Positions 1 to 10,423 of a stretch of DNA of 52,656 nucleotides are shown in pieces (within the stretch, counting starts at the first letter, position 1; the number at the start of each line of letters is the position of its first letter). The notes below the pieces were generated by a model. The model was not told where the DNA came from, searched no databases, and was given only the letters and a program-made list of their open reading frames with translations. Origin of the DNA: Mycobacterium sp. UM_CSW. GTDB lineage: Bacteria; Actinomycetota; Actinomycetes; Mycobacteriales; Mycobacteriaceae. Where the stretch lies: NCBI RefSeq assembly GCF_000455205.1, contig NZ_AUWQ01000039.1, positions 1 through 52,656 on the forward strand, in the 5' to 3' direction. Made by a program: the position numbers and the translations under genes.

Positions 1-1
1 C

Positions 2-760
2 GACGGCATCCTGGCCGCCGCCGCCGACGGGTCCCTGGCGGCGCTGGTGGTCGGCGGCATCGAGCCCAACGACTTCCCCGATCCGGAGGCGGTGCTCGCC
101 GCGCTGGACGCAGCCGGATTCATCGTCAGCCTGGAGTTGCGGCACAGCCCCGTCACCGAACGCGCCGACGTGGTGTTCCCGGTCGCGCCGACGACCCAGA
201 AGTCCGGTGCCTTCGTCAACTGGGAAGGGCGCTACCGCGCGTTCGCGCCGGCGCTGCGCGGCACCACCGGCGAGGCCGGCCAGTCGGACCACCGGGTGCT
301 GGACACGCTGGCCGACGAGATGGGTGTCTACCTGGGAACGACCACCGTCGAGGCGGCCCGCGAGGAACTCGCCGCCCTGGGCACCTGGGACGGCGGACAC
401 GTCGCCGACCCGCAGGTCGCGGCGTCGGAACCGGCCACACCCGGGCAAGGGCAGGCCGTGCTGGCGGGATGGCGGTTGCTGCTCGACGAGGGCCGAATGC
501 AGGACGGCGAACCGCATTTGGCGGGTACCGCCCGCAAGCCCGTCGTGCGGCTGTCGGCCGAAACCGCCGCCGAGGTCGGCGCGGCCGACGGTGACAACGT
601 CACGGTCAGGACCCCGCGTGGCTCGATCATGTTGCCGCTGGCCATCACCGACATGCCCGACCGGGTGGTGTGGCTTCCGCTGAACTCGCCGGGTTCGGCG
701 GTGCACCGGAAGTTGGGCGTAACCCTGGGCAGCATTGTCGAGATCGGAGTGGGCATATGA
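2..760 (+). CDS. nuoG: NADH-quinone oxidoreductase subunit G, 3' part (cut by window start)
   Basis: The reading frame is open from base 2, giving 252 residues of the C-terminal end; the start lies outside the window. NuoG is the largest peripheral-arm subunit of complex I, carries Fe-S clusters and has a molybdopterin-oxidoreductase fold. The visible part contains the late part of that fold ([19 protein letters not shown], then NWEGRYRAF) and a C-terminal molybdopterin-dinucleotide-binding-like beta domain (from about [20 protein letters not shown] to the end). The stop codon overlaps the nuoH start as ATGA, and seven further nuo genes follow in order, which secures the assignment. Confidence 0.95.
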   Translation, partial: DGILAAAADGSLAALVVGGIEPNDFPDPEAVLAALDAAGFIVSLELRHSPVTERADVVFPVAPTTQKSGAFVNWEGRYRAFAPALRGTTGEAGQSDHRVLDTLADEMGVYLGTTTVEAAREELAALGTWDGGHVADPQVAASEPATPGQGQAVLAGWRLLLDEGRMQDGEPHLAGTARKPVVRLSAETAAEVGAADGDNVTVRTPRGSIMLPLAITDMPDRVVWLPLNSPGSAVHRKLGVTLGSIVEIGVGI

Positions 761-2028
761 CGGTCCCCTTGTCCGCCTTCGGACACGATCCGTGGTGGTT
801 GGTGCTCGGCAAGGCGCTGGCCATCTTCGTCTTCCTGATGCTGAACGTGCTGCTCGCGATCCTGCTAGAACGCAAGATCCTGGGCTGGATGCAGCTGCGG
901 CCCGGACCGAACCGGGCGGGTCCATGGGGCGCGCTGCAGAGCCTGGCCGACGGGATCAAGTTGGCATTGAAGGAGAGCATCACTCCGGGCGGCGTCGACA
1001 AGTTCGTGTACTTTACGGCGCCGGTCATCTCGACGATTCCGGCGTTCACCGCGTTCGCGTTCGTCCCGTTCGGTCCGGTGGTGTCGGTGTTCGGCCACCG
1101 CACGCCGTTGCAGCTGACCGATCTTCCGGTGGCGGTTCTGTTCATCCTCGGCCTGTCGGCAATCGGGGTGTACGGCATCGTGCTGGGCGGCTGGGCGTCG
1201 GGGTCCACCTACCCGTTGCTCGGCGGGGTGCGCTCCACCGCGCAGGTCATCTCCTACGAGGTGGCGATGGGGTTGTCGTTCGCCGCGGTGTTCCTTTATG
1301 CGGGCTCCATGTCGACGTCGCAGATCGTCGGCGCACAGGACCGCGTCTGGTACGTCTTCCTGCTGCTGCCGTCCTTCGTGATCTACCTCATCTCGATGGT
1401 CGGCGAAACCAACAGGGCGCCATTCGATCTGCCCGAGGCCGAGGGCGAGCTGGTCGCCGGATTCCACACCGAGTACTCGTCGCTGAAGTTCGCGATGTTC
1501 ATGCTGGCCGAGTACGTCAACATGATGACGGTTTCGTCGCTGGCCACGGCCCTGTTCTTCGGTGGCTGGCATGCGCCCTGGCCGCTGAACATGTGGGCGG
1601 GCGCCAACACCGGGTGGTGGCCGGTGCTCTGGTTCACCGCCAAGATGTGGACCTTCCTGTTCATCTATATGTGGCTGCGAGCCTCACTGCCCCGGCTGCG
1701 CTACGACCAGTTCATGGCGCTGGGCTGGAAGCTGCTGATCCCCGCCTCGCTGGTGTGGGTGCTGATCGCAGCGGTGATCCGCACCGCGCGCAACCAGGGG
1801 TACGCGCATTGGACGCCGATCCTGGTGGTCAGCAGCCTGGTCTTCGCCGCGGTGCTGGTGCTGCTGTTGCGAAAACCGTTCAGCACGCCGACGATTCGCG
1901 CGCTGGAACGCGAGCTGCGCCGCGAGGGCGGGGAAGGTCCCGGCCCGGAAACAACCGAGCCGGCGTTCCCGACACCGCCGCTGCCGGCACAAAAGGTCGG
2001 CGCGAGCAAGGAGAAAGCACGTGCCTAG
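757..2028 (+). CDS. nuoH: NADH-quinone oxidoreductase subunit H
   Basis: NuoH is the membrane subunit that joins the peripheral and membrane arms of complex I and helps form the quinone tunnel. The 423-residue product is strongly hydrophobic with about eight or more membrane segments. It has the family signatures [16 protein letters not shown] near residue 40 and [16 protein letters not shown] in the conserved acidic loop near residue 220. The ATG at 757 overlaps the nuoG stop (ATGA); the frame is open further upstream (from 670), but that would run into nuoG. The C-terminal tail is charged and Pro-rich, as in other actinobacterial NuoH. Confidence 0.97.
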   Translation: MTVPLSAFGHDPWWLVLGKALAIFVFLMLNVLLAILLERKILGWMQLRPGPNRAGPWGALQSLADGIKLALKESITPGGVDKFVYFTAPVISTIPAFTAFAFVPFGPVVSVFGHRTPLQLTDLPVAVLFILGLSAIGVYGIVLGGWASGSTYPLLGGVRSTAQVISYEVAMGLSFAAVFLYAGSMSTSQIVGAQDRVWYVFLLLPSFVIYLISMVGETNRAPFDLPEAEGELVAGFHTEYSSLKFAMFMLAEYVNMMTVSSLATALFFGGWHAPWPLNMWAGANTGWWPVLWFTAKMWTFLFIYMWLRASLPRLRYDQFMALGWKLLIPASLVWVLIAAVIRTARNQGYAHWTPILVVSSLVFAAVLVLLLRKPFSTPTIRALERELRREGGEGPGPETTEPAFPTPPLPAQKVGASKEKARA

Positions 2029-2566
2029 ATTCTTCGACGCCGTAGCAGGTTTCGGCGTGACGTTCGCGTCGATGTTCAAGAAGAGGGTCACCGAGGAGTA
2101 TCCGGAAAAGCCGGGTCCGGTCGCGCCGCGCTATCACGGGCGCCACCAACTCAACCGGTATCCCGACGGGCTGGAGAAGTGCATCGGCTGCGAGCTGTGC
2201 GCCTGGGCGTGTCCCGCCGACGCGATCTACGTCGAGGGCGCCGACAACACCGAGGAGCTGCGGTATTCGCCGGGCGAACGCTACGGCCGCGTGTACCAGA
2301 TCAACTATCTGCGCTGCATCGGCTGCGGCCTGTGCATCGAGGCCTGCCCGACCAGGGCGCTGACCATGACCAACGACTACGAGATGGCCGACGACAACCG
2401 CGCCGACCTGATCTACGAGAAGGACCGGCTGCTCGCCCCCCTGCTCCCCGACATGACCGCGCCGCCGCACCCGAGGGCGCCCGGCGCCACCGACAAGGAC
2501 TACTACCAGGGCAACGTGACCGCTGAGGGATTGCGGGCGCGCGAGAATGCGGGAGACAACCGATGA
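2021..2566 (+). CDS. nuoI: NADH-quinone oxidoreductase subunit I (2 x 4Fe-4S ferredoxin)
   Basis: NuoI carries the two tetranuclear clusters N6a and N6b that pass electrons toward N2 and quinone. Both cluster motifs are complete: [12 protein letters not shown] (Cys54, 57, 60, 64) and [12 protein letters not shown] (Cys99, 102, 105, 109). The 181-residue product starts with GTG at 2021, inside the last codons of nuoH, so the two are probably translationally coupled. The tail after residue 130 is variable and hydrophilic. Confidence 0.97.
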   Translation: MPRFFDAVAGFGVTFASMFKKRVTEEYPEKPGPVAPRYHGRHQLNRYPDGLEKCIGCELCAWACPADAIYVEGADNTEELRYSPGERYGRVYQINYLRCIGCGLCIEACPTRALTMTNDYEMADDNRADLIYEKDRLLAPLLPDMTAPPHPRAPGATDKDYYQGNVTAEGLRARENAGDNR

Positions 2567-3363
2567 TCGCTGTGCTCGCCTCAACCCCGCTCGCCTCGGA
2601 GACCATCGTTCGCACCTCCACCGGCGAGGCGGTCACGTTCTGGGTGCTGGGCGCCGTGGCGCTGATCGGCGCGGTCGGGGTGGTGCTCGCCGTCAACGCC
2701 GTGTACTCGGCGATGTTCCTGGCGATGACCATGATCATCTTGGCGGTGTTCTACATGATCCAGGACGCGCTGTTCTTGGGTGTAGTTCAGGTGGTCGTCT
2801 ACACCGGTGCGGTGATGATGCTGTTCCTGTTCGTCCTGATGCTGATCGGCGTCGACTCCGCGGAATCGCTGAAGGAGACGCTGCGGGGCCAGCGCGTGGC
2901 CGCGGTGGTCACCGGCCTCGGGTTCGGGATCCTGTTGCTGGCCGGCATCGGCAACGTGGCGACCGGAGGGTTTCTCGGGCTCACCACCGCCAATTCGGGC
3001 GGCAACGTGGAAGGCCTGGCCGCGCTGATCTTTTCGCGTTACCTGTGGGCCTTCGAGCTGACCAGCGCCCTGTTGATCACCGCGGCGGTCGGCGCGATGG
3101 TGCTGGCGCACCGGGAACGTTTCGAGCGGCGCAAGACCCAGCGCGAGCTTTCCGAAGAACGCTTCCGGGCCGGCGGGCGCCCCACCCCGCTGCCCAACCC
3201 GGGCGTCTACGCGCGCCATAACTCCGTCGACGTCGCCGCGCTGCTGCCCGACGGCTCGTACTCGGAGTTGTCGGTGTCCCCCATCCTGCGGATCCGCGGC
3301 GCGGACGGCGGAGACGTCGCAGCGACGCGCTCCACCGAAGCCGTCAAGGGCGGTGCGTCGTGA
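2563..3363 (+). CDS. nuoJ: NADH-quinone oxidoreductase subunit J
   Basis: NuoJ is a small membrane subunit of complex I with five predicted membrane helices, one of which contains a pi-bulge. The 266-residue product has the hydrophobic pattern expected, with the conserved stretch [20 protein letters not shown] near residues 67-86. A hydrophilic C-terminal extension of about 75 residues follows the last helix, typical of actinobacterial NuoJ. ATGA overlap with nuoI at 2563. Confidence 0.96.
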   Translation: MIAVLASTPLASETIVRTSTGEAVTFWVLGAVALIGAVGVVLAVNAVYSAMFLAMTMIILAVFYMIQDALFLGVVQVVVYTGAVMMLFLFVLMLIGVDSAESLKETLRGQRVAAVVTGLGFGILLLAGIGNVATGGFLGLTTANSGGNVEGLAALIFSRYLWAFELTSALLITAAVGAMVLAHRERFERRKTQRELSEERFRAGGRPTPLPNPGVYARHNSVDVAALLPDGSYSELSVSPILRIRGADGGDVAATRSTEAVKGGAS

Positions 3364-3659
3364 ATCCGGCCAACTACCTTTACCTTTCGGCGCTGCTGTT
3401 CACCATCGGGGCGTCGGGGGTGCTGTTGCGCCGCAACGCCATCGTGATGTTCATGTGCGTGGAGCTGATGCTCAACGCCGTCAACCTGGCGTTCGTCACG
3501 TTCGCGCGAATGCACGGCCACCTCGACGGACAGATGATCGCGTTCTTCACGATGGTGGTGGCCGCGTGCGAGGTCGTCGTCGGCCTGGCCATCATCATGA
3601 CGATTTTCCGTGCCCGCAAATCCGCTTCCGTCGACGACGCGAACCTACTCAAAGGCTAA
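3360..3659 (+). CDS. nuoK: NADH-quinone oxidoreductase subunit K
   Basis: NuoK is a three-helix proton-channel subunit homologous to MrpC. The 99-residue length is the family norm. The conserved membrane glutamates are visible in [12 protein letters not shown] (helix 2) and [11 protein letters not shown] (helix 3). The GTG start at 3360 overlaps the nuoJ stop. Confidence 0.97.
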   Translation: MNPANYLYLSALLFTIGASGVLLRRNAIVMFMCVELMLNAVNLAFVTFARMHGHLDGQMIAFFTMVVAACEVVVGLAIIMTIFRARKSASVDDANLLKG

Positions 3660-3671
3660 AAGAACGCCGAG

Positions 3672-5558
3672 ATGACTGACTACACCTGGCTGCTGGTGGC
3701 GCTGCCGTTGGCGGGTGCCGCGATCTTGTTGTTCGGGGGCAGGCTCACCGACGCGTGGGGCCACCTGCTGGGTTGTGCCACCGCGCTCGCGGCGTTCGGG
3801 GTGGGCGCGACGCTGCTCGCCCACATGCTCGGCCGCGGCGAGGCCGACCGCGCCATCCACCAGAAGCTGTTCACCTGGATCCCCGTCGGGCAACTCCAGG
3901 TCGACCTCGGGCTGCAGATCGACCAGCTGTCGATGTGCTTCGTGCTGCTGATCACCGGGGTCGGATCGCTGATCCACATCTACTCGGTCGGCTACATGGC
4001 TGAAGACCCCGATCGCCGAAGGTTTTTCGGCTACCTCAACCTGTTCCTGGCCTCGATGCTGCTGCTGGTGGTCGCCGACAACTACGTGGTGCTCTACGTC
4101 GGCTGGGAGGGCGTCGGCCTGGCCTCCTACCTGCTCATCGGTTTCTGGTACCACAAGCCGTCGGCCGCCACCGCGGCCAAGAAGGCGTTCGTCATGAACC
4201 GGGTCGGTGACGCCGGGCTGGCGGTGGGAATGTTCTTGATGTTCAGCACCTTCGGCACGCTGTCGTACGCCGGGGTGTTCGCGGGCGCGCCTTCGGCCTC
4301 GAGCGGCGCGCTAACCGCGATGGGGTTGCTGTTGCTGCTGGGCGCCTGCGCAAAGTCCGCGCAGGTTCCGCTGCAGGCGTGGCTCGGCGACGCGATGGAA
4401 GGCCCGACACCGGTGTCCGCCCTGATCCACGCGGCCACCATGGTGACCGCCGGCGTGTACCTGATCGTGCGGTCCAATCCGCTCTACAACCTCTCGCCCG
4501 GAGCGCAATTGGGCGTCGTCATCGTCGGCGCCGTCACCCTGCTGTTCGGGGCGTTCATCGGCTGCGCCAAGGACGACATCAAGCGCGCCCTGGCGGCGTC
4601 CACGATGAGCCAGATCGGCTACATGGTGCTGGCCGCCGGCCTCGGCCCGGCCGGCTACGCCTTCGCGATCATGCACCTGCTCACCCACGGCTTCTTCAAG
4701 GCCGGCCTGTTCCTCGGGTCCGGGTCGATCATCCACGCGATGCACGAGGAGCAGAACATGCGCCGCTACGGCGGCCTGCGCAAGGCCCTGCCGGTCACGT
4801 TCGCCACGTTCGGGCTCGGATATCTGGCGATCATCGGCGTGCCGCCGTTCGCGGGCTTCTTCTCCAAGGACGCCATCATCGAGGCGGCGCTGGCCGCCGG
4901 CGGCACCCGCGGTTACGTGCTGGGCGGTGCCGCGCTGCTGGGCGCCGGCGTCACCGCGTTCTACATGACCCGGGTCATGCTGATGACCTTCTTCGGTGAA
5001 AAGCGTTGGGCCCCCGGCGCCCACCCGCACGAGGCGCCCGCCGTGATGGCGTGGCCGATGATCCTGCTCGCCGTCGGTTCGGTGTTCTCCGGCGGCCTGC
5101 TGGCCTGGCGGGGCACCATGCAGCACTGGCTCGAGCCCGTCGTCGGGGTGCACGAAGAGGCCGCGCACGCCCTGCCGGCGTGGGTCACCACCGTCATCGC
5201 GTTGGGTGTCGTCGCCGTCGGAATCGCGGTGGCCTACCGGATGTACGCCACCGCGCCCATCCCGCGGGTCGCTCCCGTGCGGGTCTCGGCGCTCACGACC
5301 GCCGCGCGCGCCGACCTCTACGGCGACGCGCTCAACGAGGAGGTGTTCATGCGCCCCGGCGCGCAGCTGACCGAGGCACTGGTCGAGGTCGACAACGCCG
5401 GCGTCGACGGCTCGGTCAACGCCCTGGCCGCGCTCGTCAGCCGGACGTCAAACGGCCTGCGGCGCTTCCAAACCGGATTTGCCCGCAACTACGCATTGTC
5501 GATGCTCGCGGGCGCCGTGCTGGTGGCCGCACTGATCCTGGCGGTGAGGGTGTGGTGA
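3672..5558 (+). CDS. nuoL: NADH-quinone oxidoreductase subunit L
   Basis: NuoL is the distal antiporter-like proton-pumping subunit of complex I. The 628-residue product has the proton-antiporter core ([19 protein letters not shown] near residue 140, [16 protein letters not shown] near 255, [20 protein letters not shown] near 297, [16 protein letters not shown] near 335). The C-terminal region includes the long lateral helix and a final anchor helix. ATG at 3672 lies 12 bases after nuoK, and the stop overlaps the nuoM GTG. Confidence 0.97.
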   Translation: MTDYTWLLVALPLAGAAILLFGGRLTDAWGHLLGCATALAAFGVGATLLAHMLGRGEADRAIHQKLFTWIPVGQLQVDLGLQIDQLSMCFVLLITGVGSLIHIYSVGYMAEDPDRRRFFGYLNLFLASMLLLVVADNYVVLYVGWEGVGLASYLLIGFWYHKPSAATAAKKAFVMNRVGDAGLAVGMFLMFSTFGTLSYAGVFAGAPSASSGALTAMGLLLLLGACAKSAQVPLQAWLGDAMEGPTPVSALIHAATMVTAGVYLIVRSNPLYNLSPGAQLGVVIVGAVTLLFGAFIGCAKDDIKRALAASTMSQIGYMVLAAGLGPAGYAFAIMHLLTHGFFKAGLFLGSGSIIHAMHEEQNMRRYGGLRKALPVTFATFGLGYLAIIGVPPFAGFFSKDAIIEAALAAGGTRGYVLGGAALLGAGVTAFYMTRVMLMTFFGEKRWAPGAHPHEAPAVMAWPMILLAVGSVFSGGLLAWRGTMQHWLEPVVGVHEEAAHALPAWVTTVIALGVVAVGIAVAYRMYATAPIPRVAPVRVSALTTAARADLYGDALNEEVFMRPGAQLTEALVEVDNAGVDGSVNALAALVSRTSNGLRRFQTGFARNYALSMLAGAVLVAALILAVRVW

Positions 5559-7126
5559 GTAACGTGCCGTGGCTGAGCGTCCTGTGGCTGCTGCCGCTGG
5601 CGGGCTCCCTGCTGATCATCCTGCTGCCGCCGGGGCTGCGGCAGCTCGCCAAGTGGACCGGCCTGATCGTCGGGGTGCTGACGCTGGCGGTGGCGATCGT
5701 CATCACCGTCGGCTTCAAGAGCGGCGGCCCCACCTATCAGTTCGTCGAAAGCCACAGGTGGATACCGGCGTTCGGCGCCGGCTACTCGCTCGGCGTGGAC
5801 GGCATCGCGGTGGTGCTGGTGCTGCTGACCGCGGTGCTGATCCCGCTGCTGCAGGTGGCCGGGTGGAACGACGGCAACAAGGGCACGCAGGCGAATACCC
5901 GTAGCGTGCACGCCTACGTCGCGCTCACGCTGGCCATCGAGGCGATGGTGCTGATCTCGGTGGTCGCGCTGGACGTGCTGCTGTTCTACGTCTTCTTCGA
6001 GGCCATGCTCGTGCCGATGTACTTCCTGATCGGCGGCTTCGGGCAGGGTTCCGGCCGGTCGCGCGCGGCGGTGAAGTTCTTGCTGTACAACCTGTTCGGC
6101 GGCCTGATCATGCTGGCGGCCGTCATCGGGCTGTACGTGGTCACCGCGCAGCACGGCTCGGGCACCTTCGACTTCCGTGACATCGTGGCCGGCGTCGCAT
6201 CGGGCCGCTACGGCGCCGATCCGGCGGTGTTCAAGGCGCTGTTCCTCGGCTTCATGTTCGCGTTCGCGATCAAGGCCCCGCTGTGGCCGCTGCACCGCTG
6301 GCTGCCCGATGCCTGCGTCGAGGCCACCCCGGCGACGGCGGTGCTGATTACCGCCGTGATGGACAAGGTCGGCACCTTCGGCATGCTGCGCTACTGCCTG
6401 CAGCTGTTCCCCGACGCCTCAACGTATTTCCGTCCGGCGATCGTGACGCTGGCGATCATCGGCGTGATCTACGGCGCAATCGTGGCGATCGGCCAGACCG
6501 ACATGATTCGCCTGATCGCCTACACGTCGATCTCGCACTTCGGGTTCATCATCGCCGGCATCTTCGTCATGACCAGCCAGGGGCAGAGCGGGTCGACGCT
6601 CTACATGCTCAACCATGGCATCTCCACCGCCGCGGTGTTCCTGATCGCGGGATTCCTGGTGACGCGGCGCGGCAGCCGGGCGATCGCCGACTACGGCGGC
6701 GTCCAGAAGGTCGCACCGATCCTGGCCGGCACGTTCCTCGTCTCGGCCATGGCCACCCTGTCGCTGCCCGGGCTGGCGCCGTTCGTCAGCGAATTCCTCG
6801 TCCTGCTGGGCACTTTCAACCGGTACTGGCTGGCCGGCGCCTTCGGGGTAACCGCCCTGGTGCTCGCGGCCATCTACATGCTGTGGCTCTACCAGCGGAT
6901 GATGACGGGACCGGTGGCCGAGGGTAACGACCGGATCACCGACCTGCGGGCGCGCGAATTGGTCGTCGTGGCACCGTTGCTCGCGCTGCTGTTCGTGCTG
7001 GGCGTCTATCCCAAGCCGGTGCTCGACATCATCAACCCCGCCGTCGAGAACACCATGACCACCATCGGCCAACATGACCCAGCGCCGAGCGTGCCGCCCC
7101 GGACTGCCGAAGGACCGCACCGATGA
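5555..7126 (+). CDS. nuoM: NADH-quinone oxidoreductase subunit M
   Basis: NuoM is the second antiporter-like proton-pumping subunit of complex I. It has the family signatures [21 protein letters not shown] near residue 145 and [17 protein letters not shown] near residue 249. I place the start at GTG 5555, which overlaps the nuoL stop (GTGA) and gives 523 residues; GTG 5564 is a close alternative. The same frame is open far upstream inside nuoL, but that part has no coding character of its own. The product is slightly shorter at the C-terminus than the M. tuberculosis protein as I remember it. Confidence 0.96.
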   Translation: MSNVPWLSVLWLLPLAGSLLIILLPPGLRQLAKWTGLIVGVLTLAVAIVITVGFKSGGPTYQFVESHRWIPAFGAGYSLGVDGIAVVLVLLTAVLIPLLQVAGWNDGNKGTQANTRSVHAYVALTLAIEAMVLISVVALDVLLFYVFFEAMLVPMYFLIGGFGQGSGRSRAAVKFLLYNLFGGLIMLAAVIGLYVVTAQHGSGTFDFRDIVAGVASGRYGADPAVFKALFLGFMFAFAIKAPLWPLHRWLPDACVEATPATAVLITAVMDKVGTFGMLRYCLQLFPDASTYFRPAIVTLAIIGVIYGAIVAIGQTDMIRLIAYTSISHFGFIIAGIFVMTSQGQSGSTLYMLNHGISTAAVFLIAGFLVTRRGSRAIADYGGVQKVAPILAGTFLVSAMATLSLPGLAPFVSEFLVLLGTFNRYWLAGAFGVTALVLAAIYMLWLYQRMMTGPVAEGNDRITDLRARELVVVAPLLALLFVLGVYPKPVLDIINPAVENTMTTIGQHDPAPSVPPRTAEGPHR

Positions 7127-8703
7127 CCCTGCCCACCCCCAGCGTCGAGTACTTCCTGCTGTGCCCGATGCTCATCGTCTTTTCCGTCGCGGTCGTCGGC
7201 ATCCTCGTCGAGGCCTTCCTGCCCAGGCGGATTCGCTACGCCGCGCAGATGACGCTGGCCCTCGGCGGCCTGATCGCGGCGCTTTTCGCGGACGTGGAAG
7301 TCGCCGAGTCGATTCCCGCGTCCGGTCGCACCGCCGTGCTGGGCGCGGTGGCCATCGACCGGCCGACGCTGTACCTGCAGGGCACGGTGCTGCTGGTCGC
7401 GGTGCTGGCGGTCATCTTCATCGGCGAGCGGACCCAAGCCAAGGCGGAGAGCAAGGTCGCCGCGCGGGTGGGCGCTGGCGGATTGGATTCCTTTACACCG
7501 CAGGCGTCCGCGGTTCCCGGGGGTGAGGCGGAGCGCGAGGCCGAACGGGCCGGGGCCGCGCAGACCGAGCTTTTCCCGCTGGTGATGCTGTCGGTCGGCG
7601 GCATGATGGTGTTCCCCGCGTCCAACGACCTGCTGACGATGTTCGTCGCGCTGGAAGTCTTGTCGCTGCCCCTGTACCTGATGTGCGGGCTGGCCCGGCA
7701 TCGCCGCCTGCTGTCCCAGGAAGCGTCGATGAAGTACTTCTTGCTGGGCGCGTTCTCCTCGGCGTTCTTCCTCTACGGCGTCGCGCTGCTCTACGGCGCG
7801 ACGGGCACGCTGCTGCTGCCCGGGATCCGAGATGCCCTTGCCGCCCATGGCGATAGCTCGATGGCGCTGATCGGCGTCGCGCTGCTGTCGGTCGGCCTGC
7901 TGTTCAAGGTGGGCGCCGTCCCGTTCCACTCCTGGATTCCCGACGTCTACCAGGGCGCGCCCACCCCGATCACGGGATTCATGGCGGCGGCCACCAAGGT
8001 GGCGGCGTTCGGCGCGCTGCTCCGCGTCGTCTACGTTGCGCTGCCCCCGCTGCACCACGAGTGGCGCCCGGTGCTGTGGGCCATTGCGATCCTGACCATG
8101 GCCGTGGGCACCGTCACGGCGGTGAACCAGACCGACGTCAAGCGGATGCTGGCCTATTCCTCGGTCGCGCACGTGGGCTTCATCCTCACCGGCGTGATCG
8201 CCGACAACACCGCCGGCCTGTCCGCCACGCTGTTCTATCTGGTCGCCTACAGCTTCAGCACCGTGGGCGCGTTCGCCATCGTGAGCCTGATCCGCAACGC
8301 CGACGGCGTCGAAGACGCGAAGATCTCACACTGGGCCGGGCTCGGGCAGCGCTCCCCCATTGTGGGCGTGATGTTTTCGATGTTCCTGTTGGCCTTCGCC
8401 GGCATCCCGTTGACGAGCGGATTCGTCAGCAAGCTCGCGGTGTTCAAGGCCGCCGCCCAGGGCGGCGCCGTGCCGCTGGTCATCATCGGCGTCATCGCCA
8501 GCGGTGTGGCCGCGTACTTCTACGTGCGCGTCATCGTGTCGATGTTCTTCACCGAAGCGACCGACGACACCCCGCACGTCGTGGAGCCCGGCATCCTGAG
8601 CAAGATCGCGATCGCGGTATGCGCCGCCGTCACAGTGCTTTTGGGGATCTTCCCGCAACAGCTGCTCGAGCTGGCCGACCAGGCGGCCCAGCTGCTGCAC
8701 TAG
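7123..8703 (+). CDS. nuoN: NADH-quinone oxidoreductase subunit N
   Basis: NuoN is the third antiporter-like subunit and the last gene of the complex I operon. The 526-residue product has the core motifs MFVALEVLSLPLYLMCGLAR near residue 174, PFHSWIPDVYQGAPTPITGF near 267 and NQTDVKRMLAYSSVAHVGF near 336. A hydrophilic loop around residues 105-150 (ERTQAKAESKVA to GGEAEREAERAGAAQTELF) is a lineage-specific insertion relative to E. coli NuoN. ATGA overlap with nuoM; a convergent operon begins 12 bases after the stop. Confidence 0.97.
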   Translation: MTLPTPSVEYFLLCPMLIVFSVAVVGILVEAFLPRRIRYAAQMTLALGGLIAALFADVEVAESIPASGRTAVLGAVAIDRPTLYLQGTVLLVAVLAVIFIGERTQAKAESKVAARVGAGGLDSFTPQASAVPGGEAEREAERAGAAQTELFPLVMLSVGGMMVFPASNDLLTMFVALEVLSLPLYLMCGLARHRRLLSQEASMKYFLLGAFSSAFFLYGVALLYGATGTLLLPGIRDALAAHGDSSMALIGVALLSVGLLFKVGAVPFHSWIPDVYQGAPTPITGFMAAATKVAAFGALLRVVYVALPPLHHEWRPVLWAIAILTMAVGTVTAVNQTDVKRMLAYSSVAHVGFILTGVIADNTAGLSATLFYLVAYSFSTVGAFAIVSLIRNADGVEDAKISHWAGLGQRSPIVGVMFSMFLLAFAGIPLTSGFVSKLAVFKAAAQGGAVPLVIIGVIASGVAAYFYVRVIVSMFFTEATDDTPHVVEPGILSKIAIAVCAAVTVLLGIFPQQLLELADQAAQLLH

Positions 8704-8715
8704 AAATCCCCCGCG

Positions 8716-9162
8716 TCAGCTCACGAACGGGCGGGTCGCCAGCACGTAGATCGCCAGCACCCCGACCGGCGCGGCCAACGGCAACCACGGCAGCTGCAGC
8801 GGGAAGGCCGTCGCGACCAGGCCCGCGAACATAAAGCCTACGGCCGCAACGGCGGTCGGCCAGCTCCACATGACGCCGCCGACCGTCCCGACCGCGTGCC
8901 GGCACACCAGATATGCGACCGCGCACAGCCCGGACCAGGCGGCGAAGACGAGCGAGGGGTCCGACGCCAGGATGGTCGCCACCGACAACAGCACGGCGAC
9001 GGTCGCCGCCGGGCGGAAAACCACGGAGACAGCCACCGCGACGGCGGCCGCGACGCCCGCGACGACCGCCGGCCCGTGCGAGCCGAACGCGGCCAGCCCC
9101 ACCATGAGTGCGCCGAAAACCGTTGAGATGCCCAGTGTTGCGGGACGCGCGATCGAGCTCAT
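8716..9162 (-). CDS. Small integral membrane protein, Rv3162c-like
   Basis: A 148-residue, almost wholly hydrophobic protein with about five membrane segments and no enzymatic motif. It is the last gene of the MoxR operon; its ATG at 9162 overlaps the stop of the DUF58 gene (ATGA). By position and type it matches M. tuberculosis Rv3162c, which lies at the same place after nuoN and the DUF58 and moxR3 genes. It probably acts with the DUF58 and DUF4129 membrane proteins of this operon; the function is unknown. Confidence 0.8.
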   Translation of the reverse strand: MSSIARPATLGISTVFGALMVGLAAFGSHGPAVVAGVAAAVAVAVSVVFRPAATVAVLLSVATILASDPSLVFAAWSGLCAVAYLVCRHAVGTVGGVMWSWPTAVAAVGFMFAGLVATAFPLQLPWLPLAAPVGVLAIYVLATRPFVS

Positions 9163-10418
9163 GCCCGCAGCCGTCCCCGGACGCGATGGCGGCGGTCGGG
9201 CAGGACGGCCATCGACTGATCCAGCGTGCTGTCACCTCGCCACGCCACGATGTCGACGCCGACCGTCGCCATGTCGCGATACATGGCCGAGCGCTGCAGC
9301 GCCCACATCCGGTCGATCAGCGGATCCTGCTGGCTTTCGAAGGGCGAGGTGTCAAGGATGTCGACGGCGATCACGACGTGGCCCCGCTTGCGCAGGTCGA
9401 TCAGGGCCAGCGCGAATTCCGTGTCGAGCAGCGTGGAGAACGCGATGACGATCGCGCCCACGGGAACCGCGGCGCGCGGCGCCAGTGTGCCGGTGGTGTT
9501 TTCGAATCGGTCGCCGGCGCCTAGGACGGTGTCGAGCACCCGGTAGAACTGGCGCTGTCCGATGTCGGCGCCCAGCCAGCGCGGGCGGTTGCCACCCAGG
9601 GCGACGATCCCGGCGCGATCGCCGTGCCGCAGCGCGGTCTGCACCACCTGCGCGGCGCCGCGCACGACGCGTTCGGTGGCTTCGGTTGCCGGGCCGGCGG
9701 GTTGGCGATACGTGTCGATCAGCACCACCACGTCGGCGGCGCGATCGGTCAATCGCTGGGTCACGTGCAGCTGACGCCGGCGCGCGCTCACCGGCCAGTT
9801 CACCGCCCGCAACTGGTCACCGGGCACGTAGGGGCGGATGTCGGCGTACTCCACACCGGGGCCGATGTGGCGGGTCAGGTGGGCACCCAGCCGGTCGAGC
9901 AACTCGATCTGCGGGATCGGTGTCGACTGCGGGGGCGTCAGCGGGAACACGATCACGTCGGCGGCGTCGACGGTGCCCGTTCCCGTCAGCAACCCGCCCC
10001 GCGCCAGCACCTCGACCCGCGCCCGCACGGGGTAGCGGCCCCAGCGCTGTGCCGTTGCCGCAACGGTTTTCGCGTGCCGGGAATCGGCATCGAGCGCTTC
10101 GAGCTGCATGCCCGCGACGGGCCGCACGGTCAGCTCCACCGCCGAGGGCCCGGCGTCGCCCTCTTCGCTCAGCCACACACGCACCCGCGCCTGTTCGTTT
10201 TCAAAGCATCGCTGCGAATCGGGTGCGCCGTGCACGCGAATCTTCGGCACCGCGGGTTGCCAGCTGATCGAACACAGCACACCCAGCAGTGGCGCGGCGA
10301 ACGCGAGCAGCTGCCAGCGTGCGCCGATCACCGCGGCCGCCAGCGCAACCCCGGCGCAGGTCGCGATCGAGAGGGTCAACGGCGATGCGCGCCAACGGAA
10401 CTCGACTTCGGTGCCCAT
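9159..10418 (-). CDS. DUF58 domain protein (MoxR-associated, vWA-like fold)
   Basis: DUF58 proteins accompany MoxR AAA+ ATPases and carry a von Willebrand A-like fold. The 419-residue product has two N-terminal membrane segments (about residues 14-52) and the diagnostic DUF58 box IRPYVPGDQLRAVNWPVSAR in the middle, followed by a vWA-like half (VVVLIDTY; AIVIAFSTLLDTE; VIAVDILDTSPF). I chose ATG 10418, six bases after the moxR stop; a TTG at 10427 would overlap that stop and is possible. Corresponds to Rv3163c in position and domain. Confidence 0.9.
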   Translation of the reverse strand: MGTEVEFRWRASPLTLSIATCAGVALAAAVIGARWQLLAFAAPLLGVLCSISWQPAVPKIRVHGAPDSQRCFENEQARVRVWLSEEGDAGPSAVELTVRPVAGMQLEALDADSRHAKTVAATAQRWGRYPVRARVEVLARGGLLTGTGTVDAADVIVFPLTPPQSTPIPQIELLDRLGAHLTRHIGPGVEYADIRPYVPGDQLRAVNWPVSARRRQLHVTQRLTDRAADVVVLIDTYRQPAGPATEATERVVRGAAQVVQTALRHGDRAGIVALGGNRPRWLGADIGQRQFYRVLDTVLGAGDRFENTTGTLAPRAAVPVGAIVIAFSTLLDTEFALALIDLRKRGHVVIAVDILDTSPFESQQDPLIDRMWALQRSAMYRDMATVGVDIVAWRGDSTLDQSMAVLPDRRHRVRGRLRA

Positions 10419-10423
10419 CGGGG

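Noticed and set aside
865-8172. Long open frames opposite or out of frame within the nuo genes
   Set aside because: They lack family signatures and ribosome sites and reflect high GC at third positions; the nuo frames fully account for the DNA.
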